64,000 nucleotides of DNA from an uncultured Saprospiraceae bacterium. GTDB taxonomy: Bacteria > Bacteroidota > Bacteroidia > Chitinophagales > Saprospiraceae. Location: positions 1 to 64,000 of the forward strand of contig CALIAU010000007.1 of NCBI GenBank assembly GCA_938045585.1. The letters are read 5' to 3'. A model generated the notes under the pieces. It searched no databases and had not been told where the DNA came from. It saw only the letters and a list, made by a program, of their open reading frames with translations. Positions 44,973-53,694 of this stretch are shown here, one piece after another. The position numbers and the translations under genes were made by a program. Numbering within the stretch: position 1 is the first letter of the stretch; each line of letters starts with the position of its first letter.

Positions 44973-47900
44973 TTACTTCTCAATCATTACTCGTTTGGTA
45001 ATAATTTCGTCTTCTAATTGCAACTCAATTATATACATCCCATTCGCAATTCTTTCGCCACTCAGGTCCACTCTTAGAGTATTAAGATCTTTTTCGAGGC
45101 TTTGTTCAAACACCTTTCTTCCTGCCATGTCTAAGATTCTTAAACTATTCAAATTCGTTTTAGAGTAAAATTCAAAATTTAAGATTCCACTGGTAGGGTT
45201 AGGATAAAAGATAAACTTTGACTTTTCTTCAATCTGCACTTGTGTGTTTATACTAATTTCTTCCAAAGTTCCTTCTGCCTCAGATGTACCGCTGGACAAA
45301 CTTTGAACCGGCTCTTCACTTACTACTAATCCAGGATTGCAGTTTACATCATTCGAAACTACAGTAAAATCAACATCTACCTCATCCAAGACCAATCCTA
45401 TTAAATTCTCCATTAAGAAATTTGCTGAATAGCTTCCCGGCGGTAACTCCTCAACTACAGTTACCTCTGTTGATCCGTCTAGATTTATAAATGAGTTTAC
45501 AAATGGATTTCCAAAACCATCGACTATTGTAGTCCTTAATACATCTGGGAACTCACAATATTTCAGCGTAAAATCAAAATTGACCTCAGCATTACATATT
45601 GGATCAGGAGCTGCTTCTATTGGTACTTCTTTACCAACTTTTATATTATCAATAAAATTAGCCTCTGCTTGTATGAGACATACCATGCCATTCCAAAGTG
45701 AAGGATTGCTAAAGTCATCAGCAGAAAAATCTAAACTAAGAGGGATATTTTCCATGCCTGGAATGATTGTTAAAACTCCCTCCCCCTGCGTTAAATTTTG
45801 CTTATAACAACTTGCAGAACCCGAACCTCCATTCGCCGTAAAATCCATAACTAGACGCACTTTGATATAATCACCTGGTGTTAATACTTCTGGATTTGAT
45901 ACCAAATTGCCAGGGTTAATAAAATCTTGAAAAAACCAGCCTCCAGTAGTTACTTCTGAAGAAGATAATCCCATCCTAAATGGTACCTCCAGTTGTCCAA
46001 CTCCGTTTATTCCACTAATTTGGCCATCTTGGTCTTCATCATAACCTAGACCGAATGCAAATTGTAAGTCTGTTACTTGGGCTTCAAATTCAAAAAATGC
46101 ACCTGTATCATCTGGTTTAAAGTCTGGCAATGACCAAGCTAAATCCTCTTTTCTAGAAGTCATAACTGCACTGCCAAAATTTGTTGCATCTGAGCTAAGT
46201 CCTATAGAATTATTTGGCCCACCGATTAAACCAATCGTCTGCGTGTTAAGGGTTATGCTTTGCGAAATCCAAGCGTCTTGTCCATTTGCATTGCCTTCAT
46301 AAAAATCATCAAAACCATATGTGATTACTTCTGCATCTGAGATAGCTGCCAAGTTAAGCTCTGGAGCGTCTCCTTCCACAATGACTTCAAAAGTGGTAGA
46401 AGCTATTATATTTCCATCTATATCCGCTATATGAGCCTCCCATATGCCTTCATAATCTTGGGTGCCACCAAACGTTCTATTGTAAAACAAATTCTCAATA
46501 TTCTCAGCGAATAGTGGTTGGTTTATTGGGGGTTGATTAGGGCCATCCAGAATAAATCTGAAAACATCTCCACAATTGTTATTCCATTCAAATTCAAGAG
46601 CTAATCCTACTATACAGAACGTGGATTCAGCTGATGTGACTATTGGTAAATCATTTAGAATCGTAAGCACTGTAGGGTCTAGAGGGTCTACTGTAAATAC
46701 TGTTGTCAATATGTCTATTGGCGCTGCACCAACTCCCCACAACTGTACTTCAATTTCGTATGCGCCAGGTGGATAATTTCTTTCATACTCGATTCTTAAA
46801 TTTGCTAATTCTTCTTCTGTCCAAACAATCTGTTCTGAGGAAACAAAAAGACCAGTAACTTGATCTGTTATTATTACTTCAACAAATGATGGATCATCCG
46901 TACATAAATTATTTATTTCATATTCATGCCTAACAACACCCATGCAGTTTTCAACATCCGTAGATACTGGAAATACTTGAATATTGCTTAAGGCGCTAAC
47001 GACATCCCCACAACCCTCAAATGAAAATATTCCATCAACAATTGTAATATCATAATTCTTATTCTCTGCTGTCGCTGTTATAGCAAAAGAACCTGAAGTT
47101 CCTTGAGGGATAGGACTTCCATCATAGCCTACTAACTCATAAGTAATATTTAGATCGTCTTCACCTACTAGACCATCTATCTGCGATGTAAATTCTGGAA
47201 TTGTCACACCCTCATCTATGAAGTTAGTAGCAAACTTATCATCAATGAAGATCGTAACTGGTCTTTTTGCAATTTCTAATTTTCCTGGTTCATAATTTAC
47301 TTCAAAGTTATCAGTAAAGAATGTAGCTGGAATAATCCAGTTAGTCCCTGCTTCATATCCTGTTACTATATTTATGGCTGAAACCTCATCAACTTCTGTT
47401 TGGTCTGCTACAATTGTTAAAGATTTGTCAGCAGAATCAGTGGGTTCACCGTCAGAATTTACTAGGGCTCCGGTATTCACCAAGGCACCTGTACTCGCAA
47501 TTGGATTACCATTTACAAGGGCAATTCCATTGACTAAGGCTTTGGTATTTACAAGTGCAAATCCGTTTATAAGCGAACTTTCGTTCACAAGTGCGCCTGT
47601 GTTTACTAAAGCGCCTCCATCTACGAGTGCTGTTGCTCCGTTTACTAAGGCCCCTGCATTTATTTCAGGTCCACCGTTAACTAAGGCTCCGGTGTTTACA
47701 AGTGCGCCTGTATTTACAAGTGCGCCTGTATTCACTAAGGCAATACCATTCACGAGCGCTTTTGCATTGACTAAGGCAATGCCATTAATAAGACTAGATT
47801 CATTTACAAGGGGGATGCCGTTGACTAGGGCGATCGCACTGATAATACCGCTTGTATTTACAAGTGCTCCCGTGTTGGGTTGTGCAAATCCATTGACTAA

Positions 47901-50900
47901 GGCTACGGCATCCACCAATGGAATACCATTTACCAAAGCTGTTGCGTCTATTAAGTTTCCTGCTCCTAATTCATTCACTAGTGCTATTCCATTCACAAGC
48001 GCAACTCCATTCACTAGGGCTATTCCATCCACAATGGCAAAAGCGTCTTCTAAGCTACTCACGCCTAAGGTATTTACTAAGGCTCCCGTATTTACAAGTG
48101 CTATTCCATTTACAAGTGCTCCAGCATTTGCGATAGGCGTACTATTTACTAAAGCGATTCCACTTGCGAGAGCACCCGGTGATAGATGTGGTTCTAATTT
48201 TGCTGCTAAATTCACATCATCCTGTAAAATAAAGCCACTGCCTAAGGTATTAAGAGCTTGGCTTACATCATTGACTAGAGGCATCGTATTTACAAGGGCA
48301 ATACCGTTTACAAGTACACCTCCATTTACAAGTGCGCCCGTATTCACAAGCGCAATTCCTCCTACGAGCTGCACTGCATCTTCTACAGTTGCACCGTCAG
48401 GTAATTCTAGATTTTCTAGCAGAGACGGTCCGTCCACTAAGACTAAACCATCAACTAGACCTAGTGCATTTACTAAGGCTCCCGTATTTACAAGTGCGCC
48501 AGTATTCACCAAGGCAATTCCGTTTACCAAAGCAACAGCATCTGATATGGGAAATGCATCCACAAGAGCTAGAGCATCGTCTCCTAAGGTGTTTACAAGT
48601 GCCACAGCATCAACTATTACTTCTCCATTATCCAATTCATAACCATCTACTTGTAGCAATGCTTCTGCAACTGTATTTACACCTAGAGAATTTACTAAGG
48701 CTCCTGTATTTACTATTGCTATGTCTCCTACAAGTGCCCCACCCTCTGCTAAGGATGTTTCTTCAAAAACAAAAATTGCTTCTGTTGCTCCTCCTAATCC
48801 AAAGGATAGATCAAAAATCAAATCAAAGGCTAAATCGTGTGCAATAGGTGGACCTATCACAGTTATATCAATTACGTCTGCATCAAATAATGCCTGATCT
48901 ACGACCATAAAGTTTTCTGCCACAGTAATGAATTCATTACTTAAGCGTACTCCTTTTGCTTGTGCTGTTGCTCTAGCTATCGCATCTTCTTCTGTAGCTT
49001 CCGGAGGTAGGACTCCGTTTAATTGATAGGCTGTAAGAATATCTGCTATTGCAAGTCCATACACTGGATCTATAAGGTCAATAGCGGGAATTATATTACT
49101 TTCTGTGTACGGTTCTAAAGTATTTTGCAATGTTTCTGTTAATGCAAATCCATTTGTCAATGCATAGCCATCTTCTATTTCAATTGTATAATTGTATTCT
49201 AACTGATCTTCTATTGGGGTACTCAGCGTCCCGTTAGAAGAATAGGAATATGTAGGGTTTTCTAATTCGTCTCCGTAGGTAATATTAATTTCATCCGGCT
49301 GTATGGTTAGTTCCAATCTTTCAATAATCATGGTTCCTGAGATAAATCTAAAATCATACAGATCTGAAATCGCATTTGATACTGGTCCTAGCGAGATCTC
49401 AATACCGTAGAGACCTGGGGAACTAAAGATAGTTCCCGCAGTTGTATATTCTATTGGTAAATTATCCAGTCCTGCATCTTCTAGGGTTACTCCATCTGGT
49501 AAACCAGTAATATCAAAGTTTAATATTGGATTTTCCTCACCATATTTTCTAATCGCTGTTTGCGCAGAAATAGAAATGACAGTTTTGATTGGGTCGATGA
49601 AAACAAACCCATTTGAACTACCTCCATCGATTCCATTCTCTGTAATAGGTTCTGTAAAGAAACATACTTTGGCACTATCCTGTGGATTAAATTCTGGAAT
49701 ACTCGCAACTGCAGATGTATCATCCAAAATTGTAGCAGTAAGAGTATCTGTTCCAAATACAACCTTAGTATGGTCCAACGTAAGAAATTTACCAAACAAA
49801 GTGATTTCAAAAGGTACCTGACCTAAGGTATTTAAGTCTACTGTATCAGGAATTACGTAGCCTGTCATCAATGGAGTTGGATTAGCAAACTCCAATAGCA
49901 CATTGTTGGCCTGTAATAAGCCTGCACCTGACTCAAAATCAAAGTCAGAATCTTCTATATCCAGTGCACCATCCATGAGAAGTGTTTTCATTAACTCTGG
50001 AGGTGTATCTTCCATTAAAAATTCTTTCCTAGCTTGTTTGACAAGGGCTGCAACTGCTGCAACGTGGGGTGCAGCAGCAGAGGTGCCGAAGAAATTTGGA
50101 AAAACATCGCCATCGATATCAAAATCTCCAGCGACTGGAAACTCTACCGTAGTATTTACTCCGTTTGGAGCACATATTTCAGGTTTGTTTCTAACAACTC
50201 CGTCTACTGGTGTTCCTCCTCTTGCACTAAAGGAAGCTACCGTGGGTTCTGGGTTGCCAAATTGAGGAGTGTTTGTATATAAAACAGCGCCTACTGCAAT
50301 TGCTCCCTCAGCATTCGCTTGTCCTACTAATGTAGACGTACCCTGTTCGGTCTCATTAAAAGACACTCCATTTCCACCTTTAAAAAACAAGAATTTAAAT
50401 GTCGGTGTTGTGCCTCCTGAGGCATTGACTACTACTATATTTGTTTGTGTCGTATCATTTAGTACTCCAAAGTTTAATACAGAAACTGGATCATCTCCAA
50501 TTTCATTGGTAATGTTTTTCTTTCCTGCACGCACTGTTCCATCATTATCTACTAAATAGATATCTAAGTCTGTAATTGCTCCTCCAGGTGTAAGAGAGTT
50601 AAAAGGCTCATCCCATTGCAAGACCAATCTATAATTTCCTGGTGCAAAGCTTACATCATAGAAAATATCGTCACCAAAAATATGCGCTTGGCCCTGCCCA
50701 TTTAGATTATCAATATCTTCTGGCAGTGCACTATCAGAGGGCGTAAATGTTGCTTGGTAGGATGCTTCTCCATAATTTCCTGCTGCTGACACATAGGTCA
50801 CTCCTTCTGCTGTAACATAATCAACTGCCTGCGCTACTGCACCATCTGTAAAGAAGGGTTCTGTTACATAGGTTATATCATCCACAATTACATCACAGTC

Positions 50901-52100
50901 CACAGACTCTAGATCTTTTATTGCTTGTGCAAACGAACTGGCATCAATAAAGCCGGTTTTAAAAGCTAATTCGGCACCAGGTGCAATATCATGAATTATC
51001 TGTAACATTGCTCTACCCTCATCCGTAGGTTTAAACCTAGAGTCGTCCGCAAGCACCTGTATATTATTAGGTAATTCTTTATTTACTATATCTGTTCCTG
51101 CATCGTCATTATCTGTTTTAATATTATAAGAATCAGATATAACTCCAATTTTTACTCCTGTCCCATCAACGGCGTAACCCTCTCTTCCAAATTCTGATCT
51201 TTGGGCTAGGTCTCCTAATGTTTTTGCGAATCCTGATGAGGTTTGCGGTGGTATTTGTGCCCGTGCGAATTGGATAATATCACCATTCGCATTTAATTCA
51301 TCTAAAACATCTACATTTAAAAAACCTGTGATAGTCTTATCCAAATTTTCTGTGTAGTTTAAATCGACCATTCCTAGGCTCTCTAAAAGTGCTACCACCT
51401 CAGGAAGAGATTCTACATCATTTGCTACCACTTCAATTAAGACAAAAAACCCTTCTTCTCCTGGAACTTCTTCTATCTGAAAGGTACTCAGGGCCTCAAT
51501 ATTACTTGGTTCAATTAGGGCAGGAATTTCTTCTTCTGGTATCTCTACTAAGATTTCTAATTCTGTCCATAAGACATTATCTACGGGAGGTTTTGGGCCC
51601 GAAAATTCTGGAATGCCTTCTACAATATTGTCCTCTGTATCGTCTTCTTCACAATACTCATATCGTGAGCCATCTATTCTAATCTTTCCATTTCCTGAAT
51701 CCGTCACACGCACTGTTTTGTCACCCGCCGACGTAATTGTAAGACAATATTCTTGTCCCTGCCAATTATTGTTTCCTGTTAAATTTGGAAATTCTACACT
51801 CGCTCCATCTATTTCAAAGCTCACCTCACCATCGGATTTTTGAAAGCCAACGGTTATACAAATTTCTGCACCTAAGGGTACATCTGCAAACATAAGATCT
51901 AGCCAGTCGTTTCCACTGACATTGCCAGTCATATCACCATCTGCAAGGCCGTCAGCATCGTCTGATTGACTGATTCCATTGCTAGATACATATACACCTG
52001 GGTTTTCTACTAATGTGCCAGAAGGGCATTGCGCATACGCGTAAATCGTTGTTATGCATAGCATAGCTATGCATAGGAGAAGTTGTTCAATTTTTCTCAT
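44973..52100 (-). CDS. Giant secreted subtilase-like protein with MBG domains, ALVN hexapeptide repeats and T9SS sorting domain
   Basis: A 2375-residue protein. Order: signal peptide (1-24); beta-rich N-terminal domain (25-150); prodomain-like part; S8/S53-type protease domain (about 310-690) with D323 in VISDS, E361 in TDEGRAMLQ in place of the His of HGT, N442 in SAAGN and nucleophile S674 in GTSAAAPHV; an IPT/TIG-like domain (740-830); MBG-type domains (from about 840, IRKYGEENPILNF and ITYGDELENPTYSY); about 430 residues of ALVN repeats (1114-1547); the end of the MBG domain and another (to 1690); further beta domains; a type A T9SS sorting domain (about 2290-2375). It is probably a surface protein with proteolytic activity or a degenerate protease. 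Confidence 0.88.
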   Translation of the reverse strand: MRKIEQLLLCIAMLCITTIYAYAQCPSGTLVENPGVYVSSNGISQSDDADGLADGDMTGNVSGNDWLDLMFADVPLGAEICITVGFQKSDGEVSFEIDGASVEFPNLTGNNNWQGQEYCLTITSAGDKTVRVTDSGNGKIRIDGSRYEYCEEDDTEDNIVEGIPEFSGPKPPVDNVLWTELEILVEIPEEEIPALIEPSNIEALSTFQIEEVPGEEGFFVLIEVVANDVESLPEVVALLESLGMVDLNYTENLDKTITGFLNVDVLDELNANGDIIQFARAQIPPQTSSGFAKTLGDLAQRSEFGREGYAVDGTGVKIGVISDSYNIKTDNDDAGTDIVNKELPNNIQVLADDSRFKPTDEGRAMLQIIHDIAPGAELAFKTGFIDASSFAQAIKDLESVDCDVIVDDITYVTEPFFTDGAVAQAVDYVTAEGVTYVSAAGNYGEASYQATFTPSDSALPEDIDNLNGQGQAHIFGDDIFYDVSFAPGNYRLVLQWDEPFNSLTPGGAITDLDIYLVDNDGTVRAGKKNITNEIGDDPVSVLNFGVLNDTTQTNIVVVNASGGTTPTFKFLFFKGGNGVSFNETEQGTSTLVGQANAEGAIAVGAVLYTNTPQFGNPEPTVASFSARGGTPVDGVVRNKPEICAPNGVNTTVEFPVAGDFDIDGDVFPNFFGTSAAAPHVAAVAALVKQARKEFLMEDTPPELMKTLLMDGALDIEDSDFDFESGAGLLQANNVLLEFANPTPLMTGYVIPDTVDLNTLGQVPFEITLFGKFLTLDHTKVVFGTDTLTATILDDTSAVASIPEFNPQDSAKVCFFTEPITENGIDGGSSNGFVFIDPIKTVISISAQTAIRKYGEENPILNFDITGLPDGVTLEDAGLDNLPIEYTTAGTIFSSPGLYGIEISLGPVSNAISDLYDFRFISGTMIIERLELTIQPDEINITYGDELENPTYSYSSNGTLSTPIEDQLEYNYTIEIEDGYALTNGFALTETLQNTLEPYTESNIIPAIDLIDPVYGLAIADILTAYQLNGVLPPEATEEDAIARATAQAKGVRLSNEFITVAENFMVVDQALFDADVIDITVIGPPIAHDLAFDLIFDLSFGLGGATEAIFVFEETSLAEGGALVGDIAIVNTGALVNSLGVNTVAEALLQVDGYELDNGEVIVDAVALVNTLGDDALALVDAFPISDAVALVNGIALVNTGALVNTGALVNALGLVDGLVLVDGPSLLENLELPDGATVEDAVQLVGGIALVNTGALVNGGVLVNGIALVNTMPLVNDVSQALNTLGSGFILQDDVNLAAKLEPHLSPGALASGIALVNSTPIANAGALVNGIALVNTGALVNTLGVSSLEDAFAIVDGIALVNGVALVNGIALVNELGAGNLIDATALVNGIPLVDAVALVNGFAQPNTGALVNTSGIISAIALVNGIPLVNESSLINGIALVNAKALVNGIALVNTGALVNTGALVNTGALVNGGPEINAGALVNGATALVDGGALVNTGALVNESSLINGFALVNTKALVNGIALVNGNPIASTGALVNTGALVNSDGEPTDSADKSLTIVADQTEVDEVSAINIVTGYEAGTNWIIPATFFTDNFEVNYEPGKLEIAKRPVTIFIDDKFATNFIDEGVTIPEFTSQIDGLVGEDDLNITYELVGYDGSPIPQGTSGSFAITATAENKNYDITIVDGIFSFEGCGDVVSALSNIQVFPVSTDVENCMGVVRHEYEINNLCTDDPSFVEVIITDQVTGLFVSSEQIVWTEEELANLRIEYERNYPPGAYEIEVQLWGVGAAPIDILTTVFTVDPLDPTVLTILNDLPIVTSAESTFCIVGLALEFEWNNNCGDVFRFILDGPNQPPINQPLFAENIENLFYNRTFGGTQDYEGIWEAHIADIDGNIIASTTFEVIVEGDAPELNLAAISDAEVITYGFDDFYEGNANGQDAWISQSITLNTQTIGLIGGPNNSIGLSSDATNFGSAVMTSRKEDLAWSLPDFKPDDTGAFFEFEAQVTDLQFAFGLGYDEDQDGQISGINGVGQLEVPFRMGLSSSEVTTGGWFFQDFINPGNLVSNPEVLTPGDYIKVRLVMDFTANGGSGSASCYKQNLTQGEGVLTIIPGMENIPLSLDFSADDFSNPSLWNGMVCLIQAEANFIDNIKVGKEVPIEAAPDPICNAEVNFDFTLKYCEFPDVLRTTIVDGFGNPFVNSFINLDGSTEVTVVEELPPGSYSANFLMENLIGLVLDEVDVDFTVVSNDVNCNPGLVVSEEPVQSLSSGTSEAEGTLEEISINTQVQIEEKSKFIFYPNPTSGILNFEFYSKTNLNSLRILDMAGRKVFEQSLEKDLNTLRVDLSGERIANGMYIIELQLEDEIITKRVMIEK
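47455..48770 (-). repeat. Repeat-encoding stretch (ALVN hexapeptides)
   Basis: The DNA encodes about 34 exact ALVN units, mostly spaced six residues apart (ALVNTG ALVNTG ALVNGI and so on), broken by short divergent stretches. Codons vary between copies, so the repeat is conserved at protein level rather than as identical DNA. The complementary strand carries an equally long open frame as a by-product. Confidence 0.85.
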
Positions 52101-52246
52101 AATGTTAGTTGTTCTTAAATATTGTTACTTGAAAAATACAAAAAATGCAATAATCATCTCTCTTAGATAACCGCATTAACATATACCGTTACCGCTTATG
52201 GTACGAAATAGTAAAATAGATTAAAAAAAGTATAACAAATGACGTT

Positions 52247-52720
52247 TTATGCCTCGGCAGCTTGGTTTGACAGGCCTACTTTTCTTTGGTGTTTTCTAAT
52301 TGAATTATTGAAAAAATCTACAAAATCTTCATTTAAAGCCAGGTTCTTTGAATTATCATGCCACCGTTCCACGAAATGTTTTTTTGTTGCAGCAGAAGCT
52401 ATTCCTTCTCTCCAATGTTTCGATAAATTTCCACGGACTGTTTTTTCTGACATCATTATAAACTCCAAATTGGCCACATAAAAATACCTATCAATACTGC
52501 GCTTCTCCTTATTTGACAATGCAGAATATTCCACATTGGGTGCATTAATGTTTTCACTGAATTTTTCCACTGTATTCAGAAATTCGAGGTTGACGTTTAC
52601 GTAGGTTTCTGTTTCAATTGCCTTGCGTTGTAATCGTGCTTGATTTGCTAAATGAATCAATGCAATTACTGCTGTGATATTTGCAAGAAGTTGAACATAG
52701 AATTCTGTAGTTGGATCCAT
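52247..52720 (-). CDS. Small membrane-associated protein of unknown function
   Basis: A 157-residue protein with one N-terminal hydrophobic segment (FYVQLLANITAVIALIHLA) and a helical remainder (TETYVNVNLEFLNTVEKFSEN, WHDNSKNLALNEDFVDFF). This layout of a short TM followed by QARLQRKAIET is common in uncharacterised small proteins, but I do not recognise a family. It lies downstream of the TetR gene in the same direction (55 bases) and may be cotranscribed and controlled by it. Confidence 0.6.
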   Translation of the reverse strand: MDPTTEFYVQLLANITAVIALIHLANQARLQRKAIETETYVNVNLEFLNTVEKFSENINAPNVEYSALSNKEKRSIDRYFYVANLEFIMMSEKTVRGNLSKHWREGIASAATKKHFVERWHDNSKNLALNEDFVDFFNNSIRKHQRKVGLSNQAAEA

Positions 52721-52775
52721 AATGTATATAATGATAATCCAAATTAGGAATAAATGTCGATTTCTTCCTTACAAT

Positions 52776-53447
52776 TTAAGCAAGTAGTTTTTTAGAAAAA
52801 TAACTGAGCATCCCTATGAGTTCTTTTTCTCTATCCTTGTTATTCTTGATGTCTGTTAGCTTTGGAAGGTGCTCACTAAAATAGACTTGGTTGTTAGCCA
52901 TTTCAAACAAATTGCTTGAGAGACTATGTGCATACTTAAAAGAAGGGTTTATTTTCTCTATAATCTTGGACACATTTTCAGTGAGCTCTTTGTAAGAGAG
53001 AAAAAGTCCCGCCTTGTTTTCTTCATCAACAGCATAGGTGTGATAGGACTTAGCTCCTTCGTTAATAATTACTCGATGTAAAATGTGTTGATTCATGCAA
53101 CTTGTACCTACTTCTTTAGAGCTTGCCAATACTAAGTTTTCAATTGCAATCTCTAGTTGTTCATTTGGGTCTTTGATGTTTTTGATATTGGTTTGTATCA
53201 AATAGTTAACCCATTCCCAATACCAAGAACTTAAGAAGAGCAAATAAAGATGTTTGTTTGAAAAGTATCTATAGATCGATTTTTCAGCTGATCCAATTTC
53301 CTTAGCCAATTTTTTAAAGGTAAATGCTTCAAAGCCTATTTCATCTAGAAGTAAAATTCCGTGCTTTAAAATTTTACGTCCTAACTCGGAATCCTGAGGA
53401 TCTTTGTTGTATAAAATCGGACTTAATATGAATTTGACTTCTAACAC
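52776..53447 (-). CDS. TetR/AcrR family transcriptional regulator
   Basis: A 223-residue regulator. The N-terminal HTH is clear: ILLLDEIGFEAFTFKKLAKEI, GSAEKSIYRYFSNKHLYLLFL, the recognition helix followed by the YxYFxxK signature. The remaining helices form the ligand domain. It begins with GTG (53447-53445), with no early ATG. A perfect palindrome sits in its own promoter, so it is likely autoregulated. It is divergent from sulP. Confidence 0.9.
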   Translation of the reverse strand: MLEVKFILSPILYNKDPQDSELGRKILKHGILLLDEIGFEAFTFKKLAKEIGSAEKSIYRYFSNKHLYLLFLSSWYWEWVNYLIQTNIKNIKDPNEQLEIAIENLVLASSKEVGTSCMNQHILHRVIINEGAKSYHTYAVDEENKAGLFLSYKELTENVSKIIEKINPSFKYAHSLSSNLFEMANNQVYFSEHLPKLTDIKNNKDREKELIGMLSYFSKKLLA

Positions 53448-53472
53448 GCTTTTCGCTTATATGACAATGTAG

Positions 53473-53500
53473 CAAACATAAATGACAGTAATACTGTCAA
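53473..53500 (-). promoter_or_regulatory. Promoter of the tetR-like gene
   Basis: TTG (53500-53498), a 17-base spacer, then TATGTTTG (53480-53473), an exact TTG / TAnnTTTG promoter. The predicted RNA start is about 18 bases before the GTG. Confidence 0.75.
53483..53499. promoter_or_regulatory. TetR-type operator
   Basis: TGACAGTA-A-TACTGTCA, a perfect 8-bp inverted repeat with one central base, lying between the -33 and -7 boxes of the tetR-like promoter so that a bound regulator would block it. Confidence 0.75.
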
Positions 53501-53546
53501 GTTAAACTATTTTGCTATATTCATGTTAAATGCTAGCGCTAAGGCG

Positions 53547-53574
53547 TTTGTATTTAAGCTGGACCTAAGCTTTG
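53547..53574 (+). promoter_or_regulatory. Possible promoter upstream of sulP
   Basis: TTTG at 53547-53550, a 16-base gap, then AAGCTTTG at 53567-53574 (one mismatch from TAnnTTTG). Its start would fall just before the hairpin at 53591. Confidence 0.4.
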
Positions 53575-53590
53575 AGAACTAATCTCACTT

Positions 53591-53635
53591 AACTCTTCTA
53601 AACACGTGTATTGGGTTTAGAGTTTTTTATTTTTA
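53591..53635 (+). terminator. Terminator-like hairpin in the sulP leader
   Basis: AACTCTTCTAAAC pairs with GTTTAGAGTT (three-base bulge), followed by a T-rich tract (TTTTTTATTTTT). It faces the plus strand where no gene lies upstream, so it may be a leader attenuator or end a short RNA 60 bases before sulP. Confidence 0.5.
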
Positions 53636-53694
53636 GATCTAACTATTACTTAAACGGATAGATCAATTTTAATCAAGAACAAAAATATATTTAG

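Noticed and set aside
47374-48642. 422-codon open frame on the plus strand, opposite the giant gene
   Set aside because: It is the antisense of the ALVN-encoding stretch and reads as FTKAPVFTSA-like repeats without signal, start context or known domain. The open frame follows from the repeat's codons lacking antisense stops.
45000-52100. CRISPR-like periodicity in the giant gene
   Set aside because: The repeats vary in DNA sequence, are about 18 bases long, have no unique spacers of constant length and are in frame with the protein. No cas gene is in the window.
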